Translations under genes and position numbers: made by a program | Notes under the pieces: generated by a model | Seen by the model: the letters and a program-made list of their open reading frames with translations, nothing else | Database searches by the model: none | Told to the model about the DNA's origin: nothing | From: Phaeodactylum tricornutum CCAP 1055/1 | Taxonomy: Eukaryota; Bacillariophyta; Bacillariophyceae; Surirellales; Neidiaceae | Assembly (NCBI RefSeq): GCF_000150955.2 | Contig: NC_011691.1 | Coordinates: forward strand, 248,001-312,000 | Direction: 5' to 3' | Length of the DNA: 64,000 nucleotides | Part shown: positions 20,330 through 29,131 of the stretch, in pieces | Layout: each line of letters begins with the position of its first letter | Numbering within the stretch: position 1 is the stretch's first letter

Positions 20330-20380
20330 CTATAATTACCTGCTAAATTAACGCTGCATTCCTTTGTGGCACGACAACAT

Positions 20381-20465
20381 GCGTCTATGGTCGAGAGGTC
20401 TAAGACGTTGCACTTAAGATGCACTCCACGTTTCGTGGGCGCGGGTTCAAATCCCGCTGGGCGCA
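20381..20465 (+). tRNA. tRNA-Leu (anticodon UAA)
   Basis: An 85-base class II tRNA. Acceptor strand GCGTCTA (20381-20387) pairs with TGGGCGC (20458-20464), with discriminator A at 20465. The D arm is followed by anticodon loop CTTAAGA and a long variable arm (CCACG TTTC GTGGG). The T arm is GCGGG TTCAAAT CCCGC. The outer anticodon-stem pair is a T-C mismatch. A T5 run at 20470 can end Pol III transcription. There is no intron. Confidence 0.95.
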
Positions 20466-20611
20466 CTAACTTTTTGAGGATCGAACGCAAAGTTGTTAGT
20501 GAGCTATCTGAAGTCCAGCTGACATCAGCTTACTTTTGCATCCTAATAATGTGGTTTATGCTTTGAAATTCTACTTTAAAACATGTCAATTGCCTAACGT
20601 ACAGTGTACAT

Positions 20612-21322
20612 CTAGGAAGGCTTATACTCCATAATTGTTGATCGAAATCCTCCTTCTGCAGGGCCCCCACAGAAGATGTTGGATTGCAGGATGGTAAAAC
20701 CCAGCCTCTGATAGAATACGACATTCCTATCAGTCTGGGTATTGAGGGCAACGCTAAAGTTCCTCCCCGGCAAGCCATCACCGCATTGGTGCTCCAGACA
20801 GTCCTTGATAATTTTTGATCCATACCCTTTCCCTCGAAGTTCTTTTCGCACGGCCATCATGTGAAGATTATACATGGGTAGATTTGCGGTTTGCTGATTG
20901 CGGGCATATACGGAATGTTTTTGGAAAAAAGAATCTACCTCCATCAACCGATGCAAAGAATCAAAGCCAAACAAGAACGGGAGCTTGAACAGTCCTAGCT
21001 TTATCTTTTCCCATGTTGAAGCCATTTTTTTGGCAGGTGGCGATATGGTACACGTGCCGATGATTTCGTTCTTCGCTTCCTTCGATTTGCGTGCTGTTGA
21101 CCGATAAACAATAGTCTCGCCTTTGTGCACCCAAAGATTGCGATAAATTAGCCATTCTAAAGCTTCAGTGTTTCCCTTACCAAAAATGTATGCCCAAGCC
21201 GAATCGAAGCACATGGCTTCCGCTATTAATTTTGCAGCAGCCAGACACTCAGTCTCGTTCATGACATCTAGACGCTCAGCTCGAAAGGACAGGCCATGAC
21301 TTTTTTCTCTGCTATCGATCAT
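20612..21322 (-). CDS. GNAT-family N-acetyltransferase
   Basis: The first ATG is at 21322 (the frame is open to 21406 without ATG), giving 236 residues. The C-terminal half has the acetyl-CoA site: MMAVRKELRGKGYGSKII matches motif A (R-x2-G-x-G), and LNTQTDRNVVFYQRLGF matches motif B. It should transfer an acetyl group from acetyl-CoA to an amine; the acceptor is unknown. The N-terminal half has the loose helical pattern common in GNAT proteins (LIAEAMCFDSAWAYIF). A missed 5' exon is possible. Confidence 0.8.
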   Translation of the reverse strand: MIDSREKSHGLSFRAERLDVMNETECLAAAKLIAEAMCFDSAWAYIFGKGNTEALEWLIYRNLWVHKGETIVYRSTARKSKEAKNEIIGTCTISPPAKKMASTWEKIKLGLFKLPFLFGFDSLHRLMEVDSFFQKHSVYARNQQTANLPMYNLHMMAVRKELRGKGYGSKIIKDCLEHQCGDGLPGRNFSVALNTQTDRNVVFYQRLGFTILQSNIFCGGPAEGGFRSTIMEYKPS

Positions 21323-21406
21323 TGTGGGGGCGATTGCTTTGATCTTTTGAACCTCTTTCCGTATCCTCTTTCTTACTGCAATTATATACTCCGCTCCGAC
21401 GAACAA

Positions 21407-22428
21407 AGCGGTGACGTAAAATCTATGAATGGCTGGTTTTTCGCCCTCCTCATCAAATTTGATATAGCTGCTGTGTTGACGGTGAAGATTTCGATGCTAA
21501 CGATGATTTTTGAAGAAATTATATTGTACGGTAAATAATATGTGTCGTGATATGACCTTCAGTCATGCATCCGTACTTCGAACAGAATAAGGAACAAACG
21601 GACGAGCGTCTCACTGACGTGGAGCGGAAACTATGTGTTAAAATTTGATGAGAATTATCTAATTCGAAAAGTAAGACTATGTGCGATGAAGCAAGTGAAG
21701 TTCAAAAAAGATTCTTTGGCGCCAGAGTGAATGTTAGCGAGAATGTGCAATCGAAATAAACAAAGTTGATTGTGCGAAAATAAATTAGAAAATAGGTCAA
21801 AAGGCCATAATGAGAACTAGAGTTTGGAAGGAACATGACCACCTAACTGTTATTCTACGTGAAATGAACGGAGAGGGTCGAGATTTCAACAAATATGTGC
21901 GTCCTACCTTCCCTTAACCTATCTCTTTTCATGAAAAGTAGCTGTCAAGCCTTTTCGTCATACAATTCTCTGTCTGTTTGTTTTCTCACTGACAGCTCTT
22001 TATGTTTACTGTAACCATTAAAAGCCAATCTTTATTGCTTCCTACACATGGAAAACGACGAGGTTTTCGAAAGTGAAGAACGGCACTTTACATTAGATGC
22101 TTGAATTTTTGCAAGGCTGTGATCATTTTTATAAGGTCGTTCTCTTTTCGATACGTAGTGGCTTGCTCATCACCGTTTCATGTTCATTGAAACGCCAATA
22201 TACACAGAAAGTGTATTGCATCTGGAAATGCAACCATAGGAGAAAAATGGTATGTCAATGAAATTAAGAACCATGGGGCGTAATCTTGGACAGTGTCCAT
22301 AGCTAAAAGAACAATGCATATTCATAGCTTTGATTCGGATGTTTTTACATTGATCAATGCAGTTGAAGCCAGCCGCTGCAGGATTTGTCGAAAGGAATAA
22401 TACATCTCAATTATTGTTGTATTCATTT
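21407..22428. other. Intergenic, AT-rich, nothing recognised
   Basis: No frame of note and no RNA gene identified on either strand. Confidence 0.5.
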
Positions 22429-22988
22429 CTACTTTTTCTCTCCAACTAAACCCTCCTGGTGCTCTTTCTTCTCCTCTTCATTGTATGATGTTTCAACTTT
22501 CTTGATATCTTGGTACAGAGGCGCTAGTCGCCAATCAAAATTTTCCAATCCCGCGTAACCAATAAAGCATACAAGCGTTGCAAATTGTCCCATGACGCGA
22601 AACTTCATCATACGCTGCGAATTTACCGGATCTTGTTTCTGAAATGATTTGAGGCCGCTCATAAGGAAATATACTGTCGCTATACACCCGATCGGAACCA
22701 GCGGTTGGTTACGAAACTGTGTCGCGGAAAAAGCGGGAATCAGCCCAACACACTTTATCGTTAGATTTGAGACTCCCTAAGAAACGACGTTCATTCTTGT
22801 CGCATGCTCACCTTCCGCCACGCTTTTTCTTCAAAAGATTCCACCCTACCAGCTTTCGGAGGATCGCCAATTGCGCGTACTGCATATCCTTCGGCATCTA
22901 TGGAAGCGTTGTGCACCTCGTGCTCGTTGTGAGAGCTACCAACTTGTTCGCTGCAACGAGCGACGGTGGGGTACCAAAGCAAGCCCAT
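22429..22988 (-). CDS. HIG1-domain protein (Rcf1-like), 2 exons
   Basis: Exon 1 is 22812-22988 and exon 2 is 22429-22716. The 95-base intron 22717-22811 has donor GTGAGC and acceptor ACACAG. Joined product: 154 residues. Across the junction it reads EEKAWRKFRNQPLVPIGC, the usual entry to a HIG1 domain (about 58-110), with two membrane hairpin helices separated by LKSFQKQDPVNSQRMMKFR. HIG1 proteins sit in the mitochondrial inner membrane and help assemble or stabilise cytochrome c oxidase supercomplexes. A highly charged C-terminal tail (EEEKKEHQEGLVGEKK) ends the protein. Confidence 0.87.
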
Positions 22989-23400
22989 GAGCGTTATTGT
23001 AGCCGATTTTTATGACGAATACAAGCACAGTTTCAGGTTTGAATATACAGCGAAAAAGACAGGTCCCTTGTTTACAATTTGCTGTTATTCTCCGTAAATC
23101 CTGGGGGGTTGTGATCGAAATGGCCTCTCTACTAGAGCGTTGATGGAGCGAATTCTGACAAAATGAAATGAACTGTTTCGGCTTCTTCTAAGCACAATAG
23201 GTGGTCGTACTTCTAGGTTGTCTATTACATTCATCTTGATAGGCTGCCCCCCATTTCTAAAAATAAGACGACCGGGAACGTTCTGACAATGAGTTCGAAA
23301 GCAGATTTGTATAAACCCACTTTGACGCAGCATTTTGGGTAGGATGCATACTCAAAGTCAGTGAGCGTAAAAAGTTAAATCTGTCATTTCCATTCATGCA
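22989..23400. other. Intergenic before tRNA-Pro(CGG)
   Basis: No gene is seen. The stretch includes the likely promoter of the HIG1 gene. Confidence 0.45.
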
Positions 23401-23417
23401 AAAAGTGTTTCGGCTTC

Positions 23418-23575
23418 GGTCCAAACCGGGAATCGAACCCGGGACCTCCTGCACCCGAAGCAGGAATCATGCCTCTAGACCACTACGTTTACGGATGAAA
23501 GCGCCAAGTCAGAAAGATGCCATGGCGTGTTTTCCATCGATAACATCATACGAGCCGAAAGAACTTACTTTGGAC
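23418..23575 (-). tRNA. tRNA-Pro (anticodon CGG) with an 86-base intron between positions 7 and 8
   Basis: The 65-base block 23418-23482 contains D arm, anticodon loop TTCGGGT (anticodon CGG), variable loop, T arm CCCGG TTCGATT CCCGG (the first strand read with its preceding G), 3' acceptor strand TTTGGAC and discriminator C. What directly precedes the D arm (AACGTAG) cannot pair with TTTGGAC. The perfect partner GTCCAAA occurs 86 bases upstream at 23569-23575, immediately followed by GTAAGT, and the intervening DNA ends ACGTAG at 23483. Splicing 7 + 65 bases gives a normal 72-base tRNA-Pro with a full 7-bp acceptor stem. A CTGAC branch-like site has its A at 23509, 26 bases before the intron end. 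A T5 run follows the gene. The pairing and borders are seen; the splicing is inferred. Confidence 0.85.
23483..23568 (-). other. Candidate GT-AG intron inside tRNA-Pro(CGG)
   Basis: Begins GTAAGTTC and ends CGTAG. It separates acceptor bases 1-7 from base 8 of the tRNA. Border bases fit spliceosomal signals and do not suggest a bulge-helix-bulge, because the four bases TAAG that would form the central helix do not pair with GGTC of the downstream exon. Confidence 0.7.
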
Positions 23576-23624
23576 TGTCTGTCAGACAGGCACCGACACG
23601 TGTAAATTAAAGCAGAATCATTAA

Positions 23625-23634
23625 TATAAATATA
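23625..23634 (-). promoter_or_regulatory. TATA-like element upstream of tRNA-Pro(CGG)
   Basis: On the minus strand it reads TATATTTATA and lies 50-59 bases before the detached 5' exon GTCCAAA, matching the spacing at the other two tRNA genes. This supports transcription starting before the 7-base exon. Confidence 0.5.
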
Positions 23635-23806
23635 CTTTTTATATTTGACCCGAAAGGTGAAGAAATGACCATGTGAAGCTCAAATTCAACATTTTCCAGC
23701 ATAGGGGATGTGACAAGTTTGATCCTTCTTCTCTATCAAGTGGAGACCTGTGTATGTAAATGTTCAGTCTTTCCTTTAGATAAAAGATCGAAAGGAACGA
23801 GCGCGA

Positions 23807-25360
23807 ATGAGGAGCACTCACTCATTGGTGTCGAGGTGCAAACGCACGCTTTCTTTAAGTCGAGAATGCCAGCTCTTGCTGCTAGCTGTTGCAGTAGCTA
23901 TGCCGCCTTCCTTTTTCCATGACCGCAATGTCTTCGTGGTTCACGCAGTCAACGTGAAGCCAACTTGCATTCCAAATTCTTTGCGGGTTCCGGAAAAAGT
24001 CACGCACCGATCCCACAAGCTGATTGTGGCTCACCGTGGAGCCTCTTATCATCTTCCGGAGCATTCTATAGCAGCTTATCGTCTGGCGTTGGAACTCGGG
24101 GCCGATTGGATCGAACCTGATATTATCGCAACCCGGGATCGACAATTGATCGCCATGCATACGGTCGATTTGGGTGTCACGACGAACGTTGCAGACATTT
24201 TCCCCGAAGATCGCCGATGGTTCTCGCCGTGGGCCAATGCATCGTCCTACTGGGCCTTCAACTTTACCTACGATGAAATATCGCGTTTGAGACTACGGCA
24301 GCGCTTACCACAAGCGCGGACGACCGCATTGGATAACATGCTTGTCGTTCCGCATCTGAACGATGTCCTAGACATGTTGGTACAGTGGAACGAGGTCGAT
24401 CTAGCCCAAATCCTGAGACAAAGCACTACAACAAACACGAGTAGCATTAGCGAGTACAACAGCAGCAAAACGAGCAAATATCCGACTGCTTTGAATCTGA
24501 AACAATCAGGTTTGTACATTGAACTTAAAGATGCCGCGTGGATTCAAGCTGAGGCCGACTTGGATTTGGTAGACTTGCTCTATGAGCACTTTCGTGAGGA
24601 GCAGGATCGGTGGGACAACATTTTGAGGTGCTGGAACGGCATTCGTTTTGACCAATACATTGTTCCCGGCTTAGTTATTCAGTCCTTCGATGGTGACGTC
24701 CTTCGAGCCTTTCACAATCGCTGGTCGTCTGTATTCAATAATACAGCCGGTACCTCCAAGGCGGAACCAAACTATGTCTTACTGGCATCGGAAGGTCAGT
24801 GCGCCGACGAAATGTTCTGGTTGAACGTGGGAGATCAGTATCGCAGCTTTATCCACGGGATTGGTTTGGAAAAATCCTGCTTGTTAGACTCAAGGTTCTT
24901 CGCTGAAGAGCTTTCTCCAGTGGTGCGTGCAGAGGAATTTAACCTTGCCTTGCATCCGTGGACATCTCGGCCAGAAATTTCAGAAGTGAACATACAATTC
25001 AACTCCGCTTTTGAGGAAACACAGTACCTTTTCTGTAAGGAAGGCGTCCATGGGATCTTTTCTGAATCCGTGGCCTCCGCGGTACTGGCTGCCCGGTTGG
25101 GCTGTAACAACAATGATGGCGCGTGGCAGCCACCACCGGTGCCTTCACCAACAGCGAATCCCAAGTCCGACAATTTGTGCTACAATGACCCCAGCGACTC
25201 CATTTTTTACGTTGGGGTCGCATGCTTTGTAGTGGGTGGAATTGTGGCAGCGCTTTTGTTTTTCGCAGCATTGCGTAGCTTTCCGAGCCGTCGTGCTGGG
25301 AGTGGCAGGCGTGCAATTCCGACTACGGAAGACACGCTTTACGATCTGGAATTGACATGA
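23807..25360 (+). CDS. Glycerophosphodiester phosphodiesterase, membrane-anchored
   Basis: 517 residues, one exon. The N-terminus has a hydrophobic signal or anchor (about 21-32, CQLLLLAVAVAM). The GDPD domain follows: LIVAHRGASYHLPEHS at 72-87 (catalytic HRG), GADWIEPDIIATRD (metal-binding E and D), and IAMHTVDLG (second catalytic His). By family it cleaves glycerophosphodiesters to glycerol-3-phosphate and an alcohol, usually to recycle phosphorus and choline or ethanolamine from membrane lipids. A second membrane span near 471-493 (VGVACFVVGGIVAALLFFAA), with a short basic tail, suggests the catalytic part faces the lumen or outside. Its length is greater than bacterial GlpQ but normal for GDPD proteins in algae. 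Confidence 0.9.
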   Translation: MRSTHSLVSRCKRTLSLSRECQLLLLAVAVAMPPSFFHDRNVFVVHAVNVKPTCIPNSLRVPEKVTHRSHKLIVAHRGASYHLPEHSIAAYRLALELGADWIEPDIIATRDRQLIAMHTVDLGVTTNVADIFPEDRRWFSPWANASSYWAFNFTYDEISRLRLRQRLPQARTTALDNMLVVPHLNDVLDMLVQWNEVDLAQILRQSTTTNTSSISEYNSSKTSKYPTALNLKQSGLYIELKDAAWIQAEADLDLVDLLYEHFREEQDRWDNILRCWNGIRFDQYIVPGLVIQSFDGDVLRAFHNRWSSVFNNTAGTSKAEPNYVLLASEGQCADEMFWLNVGDQYRSFIHGIGLEKSCLLDSRFFAEELSPVVRAEEFNLALHPWTSRPEISEVNIQFNSAFEETQYLFCKEGVHGIFSESVASAVLAARLGCNNNDGAWQPPPVPSPTANPKSDNLCYNDPSDSIFYVGVACFVVGGIVAALLFFAALRSFPSRRAGSGRRAIPTTEDTLYDLELT

Positions 25361-25782
25361 AATGGAGAGATAGCATTTTGAGAATCCTTTTCGTCGTACG
25401 AAGGCATGCTTCGGCGCAACGTAGCGTTTACTAGAATTGGCAATAATGCAAGTGGCTATGCGGCAAATTCAAAGTGGCAGTACTGCTTTTATACTTGAAG
25501 TAGAATCGAGTCCATGAATCAGGGGGAAAATGTTTGCATCTTATCAAGCAATCAAAGTGCTTTTGCATGTCTTCTGAAAAATGGATGTCTCCTGGCCGGC
25601 AGAGAGAGAGTATCCAACACTCATCAAAGTTCTCTTTAGATGTGACAAATTTTGGTGGAATACATGGAACTTGTGTCTAACCAAACCCATCACAACCACA
25701 ACCTAGGTTCTTTTATTCATACAGACTGTAACACGACTGAGTCCACTCCAAACTTTTGCAATGTACGAGACGAAAGAGTTAG

Positions 25783-25842
25783 TCTCCAAAGCTTCTCCTT
25801 TATATTGCGTAAGCTATGTGATGTAGGAACAACTTCATGTCA
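25783..25842. repeat. Imperfect direct repeat, copy 1
   Basis: Shares CAAAGCTTCTCCTTTAT with copy 2 at 26719-26778, plus scattered matches over ~60 bases without gaps. The sister copy is in the 5' leader of the RING-finger gene. Confidence 0.65.
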
Positions 25843-26718
25843 TGCTAGTGCACGACCAATGTGTCTACTTTACGCAACTCACTACCCAAGCGTGGTACAA
25901 AGAGGTGAACTTTATCATCGTACGCGTATAGACGAATTCCGTCTGGAAGTACGGTACCAGCTCACGTTGAGCGTACGAGTCAAGGCAATTCAGAACCTTA
26001 CCCCATGCACTTCGATTTGCACCAATACAGCATCTAGTATTGTATTCTACTAAGTTTAGTTTGACAGCATCATAGCATTCAGCAGTTACGTTGAGTTCAC
26101 AAAACGCCGGGTTTATAGGCGCAGCGAACCGTCTGCCTTGACGTCCACTAGCACCATGGAACCATGGCTGGACCACCTTACCCCTTCTACTGCGTCATCC
26201 CCTGAGCCAATGTGGGCTCTTCGAGCATCCCGATCAGCGGCTCATCCACGTTAATCTCGGTGACGTCTTCACCACCCTTCTTCTCCATTTCTACATAGAA
26301 TTTATGGCGTTTCCTCCCGAAGCTATCACTTACGGAGATGGCCACCACTAGTAGCAATAATTTCTGTGCTGACAACAAGATTCGATTTGCCTGCCTTAGT
26401 GTTAGTACCGAGGGCACTAGCGAGCCTATTGCGTCCCTGTTCGACATGTTAGTATTAATGGTCTCTTGTTTGTGTCTACTTGGTGTGGCTATTTTGTACG
26501 TTGTCTTATTTTCAGTTCAACGTTACCGGTAATTGTCTGAAGCTTTTGGAGTTTGTCGGCTGTCTAGTGTTAGGTCAAAATTCGTTCCTAGTCTGTGAAT
26601 TGTGTCCAAACCTGGAATGTTAGGTATTCACTGTCAGTCAGCCGATTTTAACAGTGAACACAAACACAAAACCGAGGTGACTGAGAATACAACTCCTATT
26701 GGTTTCCAAGACTTCAAG

Positions 26719-26778
26719 AAACAAAGCTTCTCCTTTATTTTGTGTAAGCTACAGGAGGTAGGGAGAACTTCACATCAT
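26719..26778. repeat. Imperfect direct repeat, copy 2
   Basis: Ends 33 bases before the ATG of the RING-H2 gene at 26811. Its partner is at 25783-25842. It may be a duplicated promoter or leader, or a remnant of an older insertion with repeated ends; the sequence does not decide. Confidence 0.6.
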
Positions 26779-26810
26779 TCCATCAGCAACCGTTTCCGGC
26801 CACAACCAAT

Positions 26811-28646
26811 ATGCGGAATCCGTTTCGACGCAATAACCCTGCGGCGTCGAACGCGAATCCCCGTCCGATGCAACACGAAGCTTCGAACCCGTTTGAGGTG
26901 CTACAACGCGGTGCCCGACAAGCTGCTAGCTCCCTTATCGATAGTTTAGGGGCTACGCATCAGATGGTCGAAGAGCAATTTGAAGCCGCAACGCAAGCCG
27001 CGATGCATGCTTCCATGCAAGCCCCTGCTTCTTCTCAAGGACCGCCCGCTGCCTCGGCACAGGTCCTGCACCACCTTCCGCAGATTCGTATCACTCGTCA
27101 AGATTTGGTCGAACCTACCAATCGCGAATGTTGCGTCTGCTTCGATCTTCATCGTTTGAACGACAAGGTTTTGCGGCTGCCCTGTGCTCATGTTTTTCAT
27201 CCACAATGCATCACCAAGTGGCTACAATCTCACTGCACCTGTCCGGTTTGCCGATACGAGCTACCAACGGATGATCCCGACTACGAACGGGGCCGGATTG
27301 AGCGGATGCGGAACCGGAAACCGAGATTTGCGAGGCATGAACTGGATCGGATGACAGTCTCTGAGTTGAAAGCGCTTTTGGCGAAATCGAAAAATTGCCG
27401 CCAACGGCCGGTGGACAAGCATGATTTAATATCTCTCCTTATTTCGTCGAACGCTATTGATGTCGTGGAAACTCCGGAACCGGTTACTTACCGGCTCTCT
27501 GCCTTAAAAGATATGAGTGTGGGAGCATTGAGGCGGTGTATGAACGACGAAGCTGGGGTCTTTTACGATCCGAACGAGGTGGTAGAAAAAGCAGATATGA
27601 TCCAAATTTTTTTGAACAGTGGGCGCTTACTCTTAAACCCTGAAGATAATGCGACCAGTGAAATCAACGAAGACGACTTTGTTTGGAAGGATCTGTCGCC
27701 GATCAACAGCGACGAGGATGAAGAAGACAAATATCCGTCTTCCGCAGTTGCGTCTATCCTTGTGGAGACTGTAGTAGATGAAACTGATGTATCAATATAT
27801 GATCGAAGAGTTAACAAAATGTTACTCATGGAAGAAAACTCGTCCTTTGACGAAAGTTCGTGCACTCCAGCCATGGAAGATGTGGAAAGATTACTAGAGT
27901 TCAAGGATGAGACATCGGGCTCAGCGACTGCCGACGAACAATTCACTGGAATAGATGCCGTTGAGGTCGCATTGACTGATGCACCTATGGACATGGGAGC
28001 TGATTCGCAGAATGTTAAACGGCGAAAACGTGTAAGAAGTTTAGGTGGGAACGAATATACCAGGCAGGTGGCAAAAGAAAAAAACTCCGCAAAAGCATCT
28101 CTGGACTCTATTGACGAAGGAAATGTCACGGAAGGATCCACGGCTCTCCGCCTACCAGTGGACGATAATGAGGAAAGTATGGATTTCCACGGAGAAGAAA
28201 ATATCTCCTCTTGTTTCGACGACTTGAGCGTTTCCGAACTTCGAGCACGCGGGCGAGAAATATCGGTTGATCTTTCCGATTGTATCGAACGTGCGGAAAT
28301 AGTCCAGCGCCTTTCGTCCATTGAAAGTGATGGACAACGTGCCGGCCGCCTCATGAATTGGGAAAAGTGGCGGGTTTCAGATCTCCGAGCGGTTGCCGCG
28401 TTGACCGGTGTGGACTTATCAGAGTGCCTTAATCGACAAAGTATGGTTGAAAAAATGCAACATGCAGGAGTTGAACGTCCTCATTTAGGACGATTCTTGC
28501 ACTCACTGGCTCCATTAGCACGTCTTACCAGTCTACAATTACTGGCCGTAGCACGAGACTGGCAGGTTGACGTTTCCGACTGTCTCGAAAAAGGCGATAT
28601 TTTGCGCCGATTGGTTGAATCGGGGCCAGGTATACGATTTGAATGA
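26811..28646 (+). CDS. RING-H2 E3 ubiquitin ligase with SAP-like repeats
   Basis: 611 residues, one exon. The RING-H2 finger is at 107-148 (CCVCFDLHRLNDKVLRL, CAHVFHPQCI, then CPVC), the C3H2C3 pattern, so it should recruit an E2 and ubiquitinate a target. Just after it, ERGRIERMRNRKPRF is basic. Helical repeats of ~35 residues follow at about 180-213 and 233-270, then again near 472-507, 522-556 and 575-607. They share the pattern V-S-x-L-x-x-x-A or R, then G-V-D-x-S-x-C-x-E or N, then +-I-V-x-R-L, and resemble SAP or ARM-like helix pairs. Between them is a long acidic Ser-rich linker with a basic KRRKRVRS stretch that could be a nuclear signal. The target and the repeat function are unknown. 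Confidence 0.83.
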   Translation: MRNPFRRNNPAASNANPRPMQHEASNPFEVLQRGARQAASSLIDSLGATHQMVEEQFEAATQAAMHASMQAPASSQGPPAASAQVLHHLPQIRITRQDLVEPTNRECCVCFDLHRLNDKVLRLPCAHVFHPQCITKWLQSHCTCPVCRYELPTDDPDYERGRIERMRNRKPRFARHELDRMTVSELKALLAKSKNCRQRPVDKHDLISLLISSNAIDVVETPEPVTYRLSALKDMSVGALRRCMNDEAGVFYDPNEVVEKADMIQIFLNSGRLLLNPEDNATSEINEDDFVWKDLSPINSDEDEEDKYPSSAVASILVETVVDETDVSIYDRRVNKMLLMEENSSFDESSCTPAMEDVERLLEFKDETSGSATADEQFTGIDAVEVALTDAPMDMGADSQNVKRRKRVRSLGGNEYTRQVAKEKNSAKASLDSIDEGNVTEGSTALRLPVDDNEESMDFHGEENISSCFDDLSVSELRARGREISVDLSDCIERAEIVQRLSSIESDGQRAGRLMNWEKWRVSDLRAVAALTGVDLSECLNRQSMVEKMQHAGVERPHLGRFLHSLAPLARLTSLQLLAVARDWQVDVSDCLEKGDILRRLVESGPGIRFE

Positions 28647-29131
28647 ATACATTCGTCATATTTTAGTTGGTGATAGGAGACAGTGCCTTTGAAACCGAGC
28701 GTCAAACGGTTATTCAATGCTTTGGATGAAGGAGGGAAGGAACGTTGCCTCTAGTCAGGCTACCCAAAGATCATATCGAGATCTTAGGATGGTCCCGTCG
28801 CACCTCGTCGTTTATACGCAGGCGTGCTGGTAGCGACTCGCAGTAAGATTTTTCACGAGTCCTCTAAATCTAAAAGGTGAAGGTTATTAATCCGATCTCA
28901 ATAGATACAACGCTCTCATTCCGCCCCGCAAACCTACATTAAGACTCAATTTCTTTGTTAAGATTCAAATCTAAGAATTTGGTGGACTCCACAAAACTAA
29001 AGTGCCGCTTTTCCTCGGCGCTCGAGACGAAAAGAGCTAGTTAGAAGCAGGCGCTACTGGATTTGATAACACGCGAGTGTGTCTATGGAATGGAGACTTG
29101 CGCAGGAACGAGGAGCGGGTTAATTGTTCGT
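28647..29131. other. Intergenic between convergent genes
   Basis: Only short frames; nothing recognised. Confidence 0.5.

Larger units (their letters stand above)
25361..26810. other. Gap with a duplicated leader segment
   Basis: No confident gene. Minus-strand frames at 25865-26176 and 26187-26447 have no recognised relatives I can defend. A ~60-base segment at 25783-25842 is repeated imperfectly at 26719-26778, directly upstream of the RING gene. Confidence 0.5.

Noticed and set aside
27563-28354. 263-residue minus-strand frame rich in Ser and Arg
   Set aside because: It is antisense to the RING gene's acidic linker; composition mirrors the plus strand.
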